From Firm-04 sp045617625 (GTDB lineage: Bacteria > Bacillota > Clostridia > Oscillospirales > Ruminococcaceae): a DNA stretch of 64,000 nucleotides. Below, in pieces: positions 50,994-60,188 of this stretch. The position numbers and the translations under genes were made by a program. Positions within the stretch are counted from its first letter, which is position 1. Each line of letters opens with the position of its first letter. The notes beneath the pieces are model-generated. The model was not told the DNA's origin. It worked only from the letters and a program-made list of their open reading frames with translations, and did not search any database. The stretch lies in NCBI GenBank assembly GCA_045617625.1, contig JAZLJA010000023.1, positions 62,001 through 126,000 of the forward strand. The letters run 5' to 3'.

Positions 50994-51358
50994 AAGAACT
51001 TCGATTTGCCAGAAAAAGCGATTTCCTCATCATTTTTATTTTGGTTTGTCTTTCCCTGCTGATTTACTTGCTGCCATTTCGGAATTCTGCCTGCTTGGCA
51101 CAGATTTCCGTTGACCATCAGATTCTCGCAACCATTTCACTTAACGATGAAAGGGCACGATTTTCTATAGCAGGCGCAGACGGATTTCTATTTACGGTTG
51201 CCGATGGTGCTATTTCCATTGATTCTGCACCGTGTCAGAATCAAATTTGTGTAAACACAAAAAGAATCAGTGCGGTCGGACAAAAAATCATCTGCCTGCC
51301 CGAAAAACTAATCGTATCCGTCATCAGCGATAATTCTGCACTTGATGTTGTCCTTTGA
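50990..51358 (+). CDS. NusG domain II protein
   Basis: A 122-residue protein with one N-terminal membrane helix (about residues 12-28) and an outer NusG-II-like beta domain ending in CQNQICVNTKRISAVGQKIICLPEKLIV, the conserved C-x-x-x-x-C and CLP signature. Such proteins are common beside ApbE, Gx transporters and Rnf genes. It overlaps apbE by four bases. Function unknown. Confidence 0.87.
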   Translation: MKELRFARKSDFLIIFILVCLSLLIYLLPFRNSACLAQISVDHQILATISLNDERARFSIAGADGFLFTVADGAISIDSAPCQNQICVNTKRISAVGQKIICLPEKLIVSVISDNSALDVVL

Positions 51359-51376
51359 GAAGAAAGGATATGATTC

Positions 51377-51886
51377 ATGAACATCAGACGTCTTGCACTT
51401 GACAGCATACTCCTCGGCCTCGCAGCTGCATTCTCTTTTCTCGAATCATTGATTCCCGCGCCCGCCGGAATGCGGCTTGGACTTTCTTCCATTCTGGTCA
51501 TGTATGCTATACTGTTTCTGACTCCCGCTGATGCAGCCGCCTTGGTATTGCTTAAATCTGTTTTTGTACTATTCACCCGTGGAATTTCAGCCGGCATTCT
51601 ATCTTTCAGCGGTGGCTTTCTCTCCTTTCTTGGAATGTATCTTCTCTTTCAAATCGGTGCTAGTCTGCTGCTGACCAGTGCAATAGGCGGTCTGCTTCAT
51701 AATCTCGGACAAATACTCGCCGCCATGTTTCTGCTTGATACACCCGCTGTCTTCTCCTATTTTCCATTCATTGCTTTCTGCGGTTTATTTGCAGGAATGA
51801 TATCCGCCTGCATTTTTCGATTTCTCATCCCATATCTTGTAAAATATGAAAATAGAACTCAAATATATCATCTGAAAGGCTTTTGA
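51377..51886 (+). CDS. Gx transporter family protein
   Basis: A 169-residue membrane protein with five to six helices, matching the family once annotated as heptaprenyl diphosphate synthase component I (PF07456): FLESLIPAPAGMRLGLSSILVMYAI, LKSVFVLFTRGISAGILSFSGG and GGLLHNLGQI. It resembles ECF S-components and may import a flavin or quinone precursor. AGAAAGGA precedes the ATG. Confidence 0.85.
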   Translation: MNIRRLALDSILLGLAAAFSFLESLIPAPAGMRLGLSSILVMYAILFLTPADAAALVLLKSVFVLFTRGISAGILSFSGGFLSFLGMYLLFQIGASLLLTSAIGGLLHNLGQILAAMFLLDTPAVFSYFPFIAFCGLFAGMISACIFRFLIPYLVKYENRTQIYHLKGF

Positions 51887-51888
51887 CA

Positions 51889-53187
51889 ATGAAACGATTA
51901 AACGGCATTTTGCTATCCCATCGAAAAAATACGGAAGACAAACTGACAGAAATTCTTCCGATTCCGGAGGAAGTGCACCTTCCAATGCAAATGCACATGG
52001 GAAATCCATGTATTCCAACTGTTTCTGTCAATGATTCTGTATTGGTCGGTCAGGAAATCGGTACCCCTCAAGACGACTTTGGTGTCCCGATTCACGCAAG
52101 CGTTTCGGGCATTGTACAATCCATTGAGGATTACATTGCGCCAAACGGAACAGTGTGCCCTTGTGTGGTAATCAACTCCGATGGGCAACAGACATTTTCT
52201 GATAAACTTGCCCCTCCTGTTCTTCGCACTCAGGAAGATCTGGCTGCAGCAGCGAGAAATTCCGGATGCGTTGGGCTTGGCGGTGCTGGATTTCCAACAC
52301 ATATTAAACTTTTGACAAAGCAAAAAATTGATACTTTAGTCATCAACGCAGCTGAATGCGAGCCGTTTATCACCTCAGACTGCCGCCAAATCCTAGAGTT
52401 TCCCGAAGATGTTCTTGGCGGCATTAAGCTTGTGATGAAACTTCTGAAAATCAAGGAATGCCAAATCGGAATTGAGGACAATAAACCTGCAGCAATTCAG
52501 ATTCTGCATGAACTCTGCGCGGAGGAGAAGCATATACATGTGCGCCCCTTGCCGCCGCAATATCCGCAGGGTGCTGAAAAAATCATTGTATTCCATACAA
52601 CAGGACGAATCGTTCCTGAGAATCGTCTCACAGCAGATGTCGGTGTTCTTGTTTTGAATGTCAGCACCTGTGCTTTTCTGTATCAATACAGTCAAAACGG
52701 CATTCCTCTGATTCAGCGCCGTGTTACTTTGGACGGCGACGCTTTGGAACGTCCGTGTAATGTTATGGCTCCGATTGGAACATCCATCCGAACGCTGCTT
52801 GATTTTGCAGGCTGCGATTATAAGAAGCTTCAGCACTTGATTTCCGGAGGACCGATGATGGGCACTTCTTTACTTTCACCTGATCTGCCGCTCTGCAAAC
52901 CTTATAATGCGCTGCTTGCGATGACCAAAACACAAAACAAAACGCCGTCAGCGTGCATCAGATGCGGAAAATGTATGCGTGCTTGTCCGATGAATCTGAT
53001 GCCGATGGAACTTGAACGTGCATATAAAATGAATGACACGAAAATGCTTGAAAAATATCATCTTTCTCTTTGCATGAACTGTGGCTGCTGTTCATACGTC
53101 TGTCCCGCACACCGTCCGCTTGCCGAAACCAATCTGTTGGCAAAACAAATGCATCAAGCATCAAAGAACGGAGGACAGAACGTATGA
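51889..53187 (+). CDS. rnfC: Rnf complex subunit RnfC
   Basis: The NADH/Fe-S subunit of the ion-translocating ferredoxin:NAD+ oxidoreductase. 432 residues. An N-terminal biotin-like domain (PIHASVSGIVQSIEDYI), the NADH/FMN-binding GLGGAGFPTHIKL and INAAECEPFI, and two 4Fe-4S motifs near the C-terminus (CIRCGKCMRACP and CMNCGCCSYVCP). The ATG at 51889 is preferred to an upstream in-frame TTG because AAAGG is about ten bases away. Confidence 0.95.
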   Translation: MKRLNGILLSHRKNTEDKLTEILPIPEEVHLPMQMHMGNPCIPTVSVNDSVLVGQEIGTPQDDFGVPIHASVSGIVQSIEDYIAPNGTVCPCVVINSDGQQTFSDKLAPPVLRTQEDLAAAARNSGCVGLGGAGFPTHIKLLTKQKIDTLVINAAECEPFITSDCRQILEFPEDVLGGIKLVMKLLKIKECQIGIEDNKPAAIQILHELCAEEKHIHVRPLPPQYPQGAEKIIVFHTTGRIVPENRLTADVGVLVLNVSTCAFLYQYSQNGIPLIQRRVTLDGDALERPCNVMAPIGTSIRTLLDFAGCDYKKLQHLISGGPMMGTSLLSPDLPLCKPYNALLAMTKTQNKTPSACIRCGKCMRACPMNLMPMELERAYKMNDTKMLEKYHLSLCMNCGCCSYVCPAHRPLAETNLLAKQMHQASKNGGQNV

Positions 53188-54110
53188 GAAAACTGCATAT
53201 AGCCCCAACACCGCATGAATCCTCACGCGGTTCCGTCACACATATTATGTTTTGTGTGATTTTGGCTTTGCTTCCATCCGCTATTGCAGGCTGCTTGACG
53301 TTCGGCGCACGCGCAGCTATTGTACTTGCAGTCTGTGTAGGTTCATCTATGATTTTTGAAGCACTGTGCCGACTGCTCATGCGTCGAAAACAAACCGTTC
53401 AGGATTTAAGTGCAGCAGTGACCGGTCTGCTGCTCGGTATGAATCTTCCCGTTGACATTCCATACTGGCAGGCTGTGGTTGGTTCGTTTGCAGCCATTGT
53501 TGTCACCAAGCAGATTTTCGGCGGTTTAGGTCAAAATTTTGCAAATCCTGCAATTGTCGGAAGAATCGTTTTATTGATTTCATTTCAGGAGACCATGACA
53601 GCATATCGGATTCCGCATACAGATATTATTACATCTGCCACACCGCTGGTAACGAAAGATGCATCCTATCTCACACTATTATTCGGTAATCATGCAGGAT
53701 GTATCGGTGAAACCTGTGCCGTCGGCTTACTGCTTGGTGGGATATATCTTTGGCTGCGACGTATCATTTCAGCTGCTGCTCCAGTTGGTTTTATCGGTGT
53801 TTTTGCGCTCTGCACATGGCTTGCAGGCAATGACCCGATTTCACAGATCCTATCAGGCGGATTGCTTTTAGGAGCCATATTTATGGCAACCGACTATGCA
53901 ACGACACCTCTGACAAAACAAGGAAAACTCCTGTTTGGAATCGGGTGCGGACTGCTTACATTCTTCATCCGAGAATTCGGAGGTTATCCTGAAGGCGTCT
54001 CATTCTCTATTCTGCTCATGAATTTGCTCACACCGTTTCTTGATAAAATGACAAAAACGCACCCGTTCGGTGCAGTTCGGCAACACAAGGAGGATAAGCC
54101 TTATGCCTGA
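53184..54110 (+). CDS. rnfD: Rnf complex subunit RnfD
   Basis: A membrane subunit carrying covalent FMN. 308 residues and about nine helices. The flavinylation site is Thr153 in ITSATPL. GGAGG lies nine bases before the ATG at 53184, which overlaps the rnfC stop by four bases; the longer upstream frame lies inside rnfC and is not supported. Paralogous to NqrB. Confidence 0.94.
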   Translation: MRKLHIAPTPHESSRGSVTHIMFCVILALLPSAIAGCLTFGARAAIVLAVCVGSSMIFEALCRLLMRRKQTVQDLSAAVTGLLLGMNLPVDIPYWQAVVGSFAAIVVTKQIFGGLGQNFANPAIVGRIVLLISFQETMTAYRIPHTDIITSATPLVTKDASYLTLLFGNHAGCIGETCAVGLLLGGIYLWLRRIISAAAPVGFIGVFALCTWLAGNDPISQILSGGLLLGAIFMATDYATTPLTKQGKLLFGIGCGLLTFFIREFGGYPEGVSFSILLMNLLTPFLDKMTKTHPFGAVRQHKEDKPYA

Positions 54111-54621
54111 TGCCATCAAAGCACCGTTGATCTTAACACTGATCTGCGCTGGGGTTTGCGGAACCCTCGCGTGGGGCAATGAAATGACAAAAGAGAAAAT
54201 CAATGCCGCAGAGAATGCTGCTCTTCAGGAAACACTCATATCCGAATTTGGAAACGGAACATATTCTGTTCTGCCAAACAATTTCGACGGAATACAGCAA
54301 ATTATCACGGATGATAACGGTCGCCTGTTTTTTGACGTAATTTCTTCCGGATATATCAAGAATGGTCAACGACTTCTGATCGGGCTCGATTCCCAAGGCG
54401 AAATATGCGGGATTTCCGTTGTATCAATTGCCGATTCACCGACACAGGCAAAAAAAGTGCAAGAATCCGCATTTCTCTCACAATTTATCGGCAAGGATGA
54501 ACCCAACACAGAGTTTGACGCAATTTCAGGTGCTACTAAATCTTCACAAGGGATACACGCTGCTGTAACGCTTGTGCTCGATACATATCAGCAAAACAAG
54601 GAGGCATTGACCAATGACTAA
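54103..54621 (+). CDS. rnfG: Rnf complex subunit RnfG
   Basis: A 172-residue subunit with one N-terminal membrane helix and an outer FMN-binding domain. The flavinylation motif is SGAT at 142-145 (Thr145), in DAISGATKSS. AAGGAGG precedes the ATG, which overlaps the rnfD stop by eight bases. The expected substrate of the ApbE encoded upstream. Confidence 0.94.
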   Translation: MPDAIKAPLILTLICAGVCGTLAWGNEMTKEKINAAENAALQETLISEFGNGTYSVLPNNFDGIQQIITDDNGRLFFDVISSGYIKNGQRLLIGLDSQGEICGISVVSIADSPTQAKKVQESAFLSQFIGKDEPNTEFDAISGATKSSQGIHAAVTLVLDTYQQNKEALTND

Positions 54622-55297
54622 GCCCACAGAATCCAAGATATCCTGTTGGAAGGAATTCTCCAAAGGCATGATTCGTGAGAACCCGAACCTGATTGGGCTG
54701 CTTGGTATGTGCCCGACTCTCGCAACCACACAGGAAGCCAAAAACGCGATCGGAATGGGACTAGCAACCACATTTGTCTTGATTGGTTCCAATTTTGTGA
54801 TCTCACTACTGAAGAATCTCATCCCGAAATCTGTGAAGCTTCCGTCATATATTGTCATCATTGCGGGATTTGTCACACTCATTCAATTTTTTCTTCACGG
54901 ATATTTTCCGGCTCTTTATACCGCACTGGGTACATTTCTGTCACTCATCACAGTAAACTGCATCATTTTGGGCAGAGCAGAGCTATTCGCAAGCAAAAAC
55001 TCGGTATGGCGATCGGTACTGGATGGAGCAGGTATGGGGCTTGGCTTTACATTATCTTTGTTTCTCGTCGGCTCACTGCGCGAAATTATTGGAAGCGGAA
55101 CATGGTTTGGCATTCCCTTAATTGAAAAATACAGCATTTCTGTGCTGACACTCGCTCCCGGTGGTTTCTTCGCACTTGGATGTATTATCGCTGTCGTGTC
55201 AAAAATTGCACACAAAAAGCCACCGCGTACAGTTGGATGTCAAGGCTGCCCGATGCGTGACACTTGTGCCCAATCGACAGGAGGCTGTTCAAAATGA
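54614..55297 (+). CDS. rnfE: Rnf complex subunit RnfE
   Basis: A 227-residue integral membrane subunit with six helices, homologous to NqrD (GLLGMCPTLATTQEAKNAIGMG, LITVNCIILGRAELFA). It ends with a cysteine-rich tail (CQGCPMRDTCAQSTGGC) not needed in shorter relatives; such tails may bind a metal. It overlaps rnfG by eight bases. Confidence 0.94.
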   Translation: MTKPTESKISCWKEFSKGMIRENPNLIGLLGMCPTLATTQEAKNAIGMGLATTFVLIGSNFVISLLKNLIPKSVKLPSYIVIIAGFVTLIQFFLHGYFPALYTALGTFLSLITVNCIILGRAELFASKNSVWRSVLDGAGMGLGFTLSLFLVGSLREIIGSGTWFGIPLIEKYSISVLTLAPGGFFALGCIIAVVSKIAHKKPPRTVGCQGCPMRDTCAQSTGGCSK

Positions 55298-55887
55298 GTG
55301 TATTTGCAATCGTACTTTCTGCCATTCTCACGGATAATTTCGTTCTTTCCAAATTCATGGGCTGTTGCCCATTTTTAGGAGTATCGAAGAAAATAGGCTC
55401 CAGCGTTGGTATGGGATTTGCCGTGATTTTTGTCATGCTCTGTTCCACAGCTATCACCTATCCGATTTATATGCTTGTGCTTGCACCGCGCGGATTGGAA
55501 TATCTCCAAACAATGGCTTTTATTTTGATTATCGCGGTCTTTGTACAGCTTGTCGAGATTATCCTAAAGCGCACCATTCCACCGCTATATCGTTCACTTG
55601 GTGTATATCTCCCGCTCATTACCACGAATTGTGCTGTGCTTGGTGTAACATTGCTTAATGTCGACTTATTTGCAGATTCACCGTCATTCGTTGATGGCTA
55701 TCTCAAATCACTGCTCTACGCCGGCTGTGCGGGCATCGGCTTTATGCTTGCGCTTTTGATATTTTCAGGAGTTCGCAACCGCATGGAGAGTGCAGATATA
55801 CCTGAATTTTTCAAAGGTATTCCTGCAACACTGATTGCAGCGTCAATTGTATCCTTAAGTTTTCTGGCATTTTCAGGGATGTCCTAA
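55294..55887 (+). CDS. rnfA: Rnf complex subunit RnfA
   Basis: A 197-residue membrane subunit with six helices, homologous to NqrE (TDNFVLSKFMGCCPFLGVSKK, LGVYLPLITTNCAVLGV). RnfA and RnfE together hold a 2Fe-2S cluster in the membrane through cysteines in these two segments. GGAGG lies before the ATG at 55294, which overlaps the rnfE stop by four bases. Confidence 0.95.
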   Translation: MSVFAIVLSAILTDNFVLSKFMGCCPFLGVSKKIGSSVGMGFAVIFVMLCSTAITYPIYMLVLAPRGLEYLQTMAFILIIAVFVQLVEIILKRTIPPLYRSLGVYLPLITTNCAVLGVTLLNVDLFADSPSFVDGYLKSLLYAGCAGIGFMLALLIFSGVRNRMESADIPEFFKGIPATLIAASIVSLSFLAFSGMS

Positions 55888-55902
55888 GCTGGGGGTGTGC
55901 AT

Positions 55903-56706
55903 ATGTTTGAAGAATACCTATTTCCAATTCTGCTGTTTGCAGGCATTGGTTTCGGCTCAGCAATTCTGCTCACGATTTTCAGCAATCTGTTTTCCATCAA
56001 AACAGATTCCCGCATCGCTGATATCGACGAAAAGCTTCCACAAGCAAACTGCGGCGCCTGCGGATATGCAGGCTGTGAAGACTATGCGAAAGCTATTATC
56101 GAACAAGGAGCAGAAACGAATCTTTGCAAGGTCGGCGGCGAGAAGACTGCTGCTGTTATCGCACAGATTATGGGCAAACCGGCACCTGCATTTCATCACG
56201 AAATCGCAGTTGTGCATTGTCACGGAACATGCGACAAAGCACCCCGAAAATTCAAATTTGACGGAATTCAGACCTGCGCATCGGCAAAACGCTATTTCGG
56301 AGGCACGAATGCCTGTATATACGGATGTATCGGGCTTGGAGATTGTCAAAATGTCTGTCAATACGATGCAATACGCATCATTGACGGCATTGCAAACATT
56401 CAACCCGGAATGTGCCGTGCTTGTGGTGCCTGCGCAGCAGTATGCCCCAATCATCTAATTTCCCTGCGCCCGACAGCAAAGCACTTTGACATTCGCTGCT
56501 CTTCTCAGGACACTCCCAAAAATACAAAAACAGCTTGTGAGGTCGGTTGCCTCAGTTGCCGCCTTTGTGAGAAAAAATGTGAAAATGATGCAATTCATAT
56601 TGAAAACCAGCATGCTGTCATAGATTACAGCAAATGTACCAACTGTGGTATCTGCGCAACTGTATGCCCCACACACGCAATTTGCAACTGTGAGGTCACG
56701 GACTAA
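55903..56706 (+). CDS. rnfB: Rnf complex subunit RnfB
   Basis: The ferredoxin-docking Fe-S subunit, 267 residues. An N-terminal membrane helix, then a 4Fe-4S motif (CGACGYAGCEDYA), then several ferredoxin-type cysteine clusters (CIGLGDCQNVCQYDAI, CRACGACAAVCP, CLSCRLCEKKCENDAI, CTNCGICATVCP). The ATG at 55903 is preferred to the GTG at 55897 because the G-rich GGGGG tract then sits seven bases away. Gene order C-D-G-E-A-B matches clostridial Rnf. Confidence 0.95.
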   Translation: MFEEYLFPILLFAGIGFGSAILLTIFSNLFSIKTDSRIADIDEKLPQANCGACGYAGCEDYAKAIIEQGAETNLCKVGGEKTAAVIAQIMGKPAPAFHHEIAVVHCHGTCDKAPRKFKFDGIQTCASAKRYFGGTNACIYGCIGLGDCQNVCQYDAIRIIDGIANIQPGMCRACGACAAVCPNHLISLRPTAKHFDIRCSSQDTPKNTKTACEVGCLSCRLCEKKCENDAIHIENQHAVIDYSKCTNCGICATVCPTHAICNCEVTD

Positions 56707-56750
56707 GAATATACAAATCTACTAATTTGTTCTAATTTGCAATTTAGCAC

Positions 56751-56779
56751 TTGACATTGATCAAACAATATGCTATACT
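56751..56779 (+). promoter_or_regulatory. Promoter of RHH-like gene
   Basis: TTGACA (56751-56756), 17 bases, TATACT (56774-56779). Confidence 0.85.
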
Positions 56780-56826
56780 AAATGCAGTATCCCGAATTTA
56801 TCCGCTTGAATGGAAAGGAGCACGTT

Positions 56827-57438
56827 ATGCCTACGATTTCTTTTGAGATTGACGAATCCCTCGCTGCAAAATTTGACATGGCGCTTATGCTGACGGGAAA
56901 AACTGCTGATGATGTCCTCGGTGATCAAGTTCGCCGCTTTGTCGCACAGACATTTGAATCCGCCGCAAACAGTCTGAAGGATGCAAATGATACTCCCTCC
57001 GCGTCGAACACACAGCCGCAGCGGCGAACAGCAAGACGAGTTGCACCTCCCAAAAATGTTCAACCCTATCGCGAAGTCACTGACGATAACACCGATTCAC
57101 AATCTGAAGTTTTCGGCGAATGGGGCAAAGCAATCGGACGGATCCCGCGTTGGGCAAAGAATCCGCAGCAGTATAATCACAAGATTTTACGTGCTTTTTT
57201 TGAATTGCAAAAGGAACTCGGTATCGGTCATGTCACAATTGATGCCCTGCGTCAACGTTGTTCTGATCCAACCGTGCATCCTCGGACTTATGTCCCGCAT
57301 TTCGACAATAATTACACACAAATGAAATTTGACAACGGTAATTCACACGGAAAAGTATTTGAGGAAAAAGATGGTATCATCACGCTATGGGATCGTATCA
57401 GTGATACTTTGATGCGATATCGCGATTATTTCACCTGA
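56827..57438 (+). CDS. Hypothetical protein with ribbon-helix-helix-like N-terminus
   Basis: A 203-residue protein. The first 45 residues (a TISFEIDESLAAKFD strand, then two helices ending in DDVLGDQVRRFVAQTF) resemble a ribbon-helix-helix DNA-binding fold. A Ser/Thr/Arg-rich linker (about 55-85) leads to a C-terminal domain (about 95-203) with GRIPRWAKNPQQYNHKILRAFFELQKELG and a DNNYTQMKFDNGNSHGKVFEE segment that I do not recognise. GGAAAGGAG precedes the ATG. Possibly an antitoxin-like regulator, but no toxin gene is adjacent. Confidence 0.72.
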   Translation: MPTISFEIDESLAAKFDMALMLTGKTADDVLGDQVRRFVAQTFESAANSLKDANDTPSASNTQPQRRTARRVAPPKNVQPYREVTDDNTDSQSEVFGEWGKAIGRIPRWAKNPQQYNHKILRAFFELQKELGIGHVTIDALRQRCSDPTVHPRTYVPHFDNNYTQMKFDNGNSHGKVFEEKDGIITLWDRISDTLMRYRDYFT

Positions 57439-57457
57439 TGATTTAACGGAGGGCTAT

Positions 57458-58282
57458 ATGAAAAGCCGTTTTGCATTATGTTTCCTATTGACTGCCGCAA
57501 TTTCGCTCGAAACAGGCTGTCATGATAGTTCACTTCAAGATTCCGAAGTGTCATCGCAAACAGAAACTATCAACACGGAAACAGAAGTACTCAATACCGC
57601 CTTAAAGCCGACTTTAACATCAAATACAAAGCCTGCAACGCTCCCGACAGAAACAGAAACCACGATGCAACTCGAAACTACAACAGCATCTACTACTACT
57701 ATAACATCAACATCTGCTGAAGACACAACGATCCTCCTGAATGAGGCTGAAATTCACGCCGATGACCCCTATCCGGATTATTTCAACTATCGTTTTTCGG
57801 AGGATTCCATATCGGTGAGACTTTCCGGAGGAAGCTATCAACTGCTGCACTGTGATTTATCTGAAAGCATCGATTATGACCTTGATACTGCGTATCTTTT
57901 GGAAGACTGTAATTTTGATTCACACTCAGATTTACTTGTCCCGACAAAAATTGGTGAAAACAACGTGACTTATGCGATTTTCCTTTGGAATCAGGAGACA
58001 AAGCATTTTTCGGATAACTGTATTCTTTTCGTCAACCCGAAAATAAATGTTGACAAGAAGCTACTCATCTCTGAAAAAAATGTATCCCCCACTCAAAAAT
58101 CCTTAGAACTCTATGAATGGGAGAATGATTTACTCTGCATTGTCTATCGCTACGAAGCAGACTTTGATAAACTAACCCTTTCAAAATCTGATATGAAAGA
58201 TGAAGCCACCATGTTTTCACCTGAATGTATTTCATATAACAGCAAGGAAGAACTTGACAGTGCTTTGCAAAATCTGCAATAA
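57458..58282 (+). CDS. Putative lipoprotein with Thr-rich linker
   Basis: A 274-residue protein with a lipoprotein signal (lipobox ETGC near residue 21), a long Thr/Glu-rich linker (about 25-90) and a globular domain (about 95-274). An EDCNFDSHSDLLV stretch there resembles the calcium-like repeats of FG-GAP/XAC2610-type proteins. No enzyme motif. GGAGG precedes the ATG. Probably displayed on the cell surface; ligand unknown. Confidence 0.72.
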   Translation: MKSRFALCFLLTAAISLETGCHDSSLQDSEVSSQTETINTETEVLNTALKPTLTSNTKPATLPTETETTMQLETTTASTTTITSTSAEDTTILLNEAEIHADDPYPDYFNYRFSEDSISVRLSGGSYQLLHCDLSESIDYDLDTAYLLEDCNFDSHSDLLVPTKIGENNVTYAIFLWNQETKHFSDNCILFVNPKINVDKKLLISEKNVSPTQKSLELYEWENDLLCIVYRYEADFDKLTLSKSDMKDEATMFSPECISYNSKEELDSALQNLQ

Positions 58283-58327
58283 ATCAAACTGCCTCTGTAT
58301 TATTCATACAGAGGCAGTTTGATTTTT
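58281..58327. terminator. Bidirectional terminator, 20-bp stem
   Basis: AAATCAAACTGCCTCTGTAT (58281-58300) pairs perfectly with 58306-58325, followed by TTTTT, between two convergent genes. Confidence 0.93.
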
Positions 58328-60104
58328 ACTCATGTTTGAAACTGTATTTTTCAAGGAATTCCTGATAATTTGCAGTGAATATTTCGTTTCGCTCGTTTTT
58401 CACAACATTGAGATATTCGTGCGTATCAAAAGAATCAGCATTCAATTCAATCAACGCAACTGCAATATTGGAGCAGTGATCAGCCACACGTTCATAGTTG
58501 GCAAGCAAATCATTGAATACAAAACCGTGCTGCAAAGTACAGCTTTGTGCAGAAAGTCTCGCAATATGATTGAGTTTTGCTGACTGACAAAGCACATCAA
58601 CTCTGTCCTCAAGCGGTTCCACACGATAAGCAAGTTCCAAATTTCGTTCTTCAAATGCCTGAACAGTCATGCCCACGATGTCACGCAATGCATTTTCAAT
58701 CACAAGAAGTTCATTCTGCGCCTCATCAGAAAAAACGATTTTCTTTTCGGATATTTCCTGAGCAAGTTCTGAAATATTCTCGGAGTGGTCGCTGATTCGC
58801 TCAAAGTCTCCGATTGTATGCAAAAACAGAGATACGTCAATCGTCTGCTTATGATCAAGAGCACAGCCTGTCAGCTTGACAAGATAGGTACCGAGTTTAT
58901 CCTCGTATCGGTCAACAATGTCTTCTGATTCGTTCACTAATTTTGCATTTTCCTCATCGAATGTTTGCAGCAAATCAAAAGAACGAAACAAGTTTTCTTC
59001 AGCGATATCCGCCATGTGGTAAAGAGCTTCCTGACTCTGAGCAATTGCCAGCACAGGGTGTTCGATAAAACGCTCTTCCAAACGGTCAACATCGAGTGTC
59101 TGTTCAGGCTGCTCCGGTTCACGTTTCAAAATGATATCGGTAATACGCTCCAAATACTTTAAGAACGGAGCAAGAGCCATAATCGCTACAATACGATAAA
59201 CAGTATTGAGAATTGCAATCCCCATCACACCGATGGCAGTATTGTTTTCGAGCACAGAGAAATGGAATATAGCATTGAAGCCGTAGAACAGCGTTGTGCA
59301 GATGATCGTACCGAAAATATTGATTAACAGATAAATAAGCGCGGTGCGCTTACCGTCACGCCCCGCACCGATTGCTGAAACCAGCACAGGAACAGACGCA
59401 CCGATACCCATACCCATAATCATCGGAAAAGCGGCACCAAATGTCACAGCACCAGTCATCGAGATCACCTGGAGAATACCGACAGATGCTGAATTGCTTT
59501 GCAGCACCGAAGTGATCAGAATGCCGATGAGGATACCGAGAATCGGATTATCGAACATGGTCAGCATGCTCTTAAAACTTTCACTCTCTTTTAAGGGTGA
59601 AACAGCACCGCTCATTGCACTCATACCGTACATTAAGACCGCAAAGCCCAACATGATATGTCCAACACGCTTCTTTGTCAGAGATTTGCAAAACATGACA
59701 AGAATAATACCGATCAGAGCAATGACGGCAGTCAGCGTGGCAGTGGTAAACAACGATGCCAAACCATTTCCGCCGCTTCCTTCATTGCCTGAGAGACATA
59801 AGATCCAACCAGTAATACTTGTGCCGATATTGGCACCCATGACAATCGAAATAGATTGTGCCACTGTCATCATGCCCGAATTTACGAAGCCAACAACCAT
59901 CGCCGAGGTCGCAGACGAGGACTGAATGACCGCAGTCACAATCGTTCCAAGCATAATCCCTTTCAAAGGGGTACCGGACAGTTTCCAGAGAACCATCTCC
60001 AGTTTATTTCCTGCAACCTTATTGAGCCCATCGCCCATGAGGTTCATGCCGAACAGGAAAAGCGCAACACCGCCAAACAGCGCGATCACATTGGATATAC
60101 CCAT
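58326..60104 (-). CDS. Na+/phosphate cotransporter with PhoU domain
   Basis: A 592-residue NptA/YjbB-type transporter. Residues 1-310 contain two copies of the Na/Pi cotransporter repeat with the QSSSATSAMVVGFV and QSNSASVGILQ signatures and GANIGTS. Residues about 340-590 form a PhoU-like helical domain (LEERFIEHPVLAIAQSQEALYHMAD). It lies 84 bases after the histidine kinase gene, so the operon is response regulator, kinase, transporter; phosphate-linked control is inferred. Only weak promoter-like sequence is seen in the gap. Confidence 0.9.
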   Translation of the reverse strand: MGISNVIALFGGVALFLFGMNLMGDGLNKVAGNKLEMVLWKLSGTPLKGIMLGTIVTAVIQSSSATSAMVVGFVNSGMMTVAQSISIVMGANIGTSITGWILCLSGNEGSGGNGLASLFTTATLTAVIALIGIILVMFCKSLTKKRVGHIMLGFAVLMYGMSAMSGAVSPLKESESFKSMLTMFDNPILGILIGILITSVLQSNSASVGILQVISMTGAVTFGAAFPMIMGMGIGASVPVLVSAIGAGRDGKRTALIYLLINIFGTIICTTLFYGFNAIFHFSVLENNTAIGVMGIAILNTVYRIVAIMALAPFLKYLERITDIILKREPEQPEQTLDVDRLEERFIEHPVLAIAQSQEALYHMADIAEENLFRSFDLLQTFDEENAKLVNESEDIVDRYEDKLGTYLVKLTGCALDHKQTIDVSLFLHTIGDFERISDHSENISELAQEISEKKIVFSDEAQNELLVIENALRDIVGMTVQAFEERNLELAYRVEPLEDRVDVLCQSAKLNHIARLSAQSCTLQHGFVFNDLLANYERVADHCSNIAVALIELNADSFDTHEYLNVVKNERNEIFTANYQEFLEKYSFKHE

Positions 60105-60188
60105 TCAATTCACTCACTTTCAATTTTTTCCATATAGCATAGTATCATACAAAAATCAAATCTGTGTATTGGCAATGTAAAGTTCATG

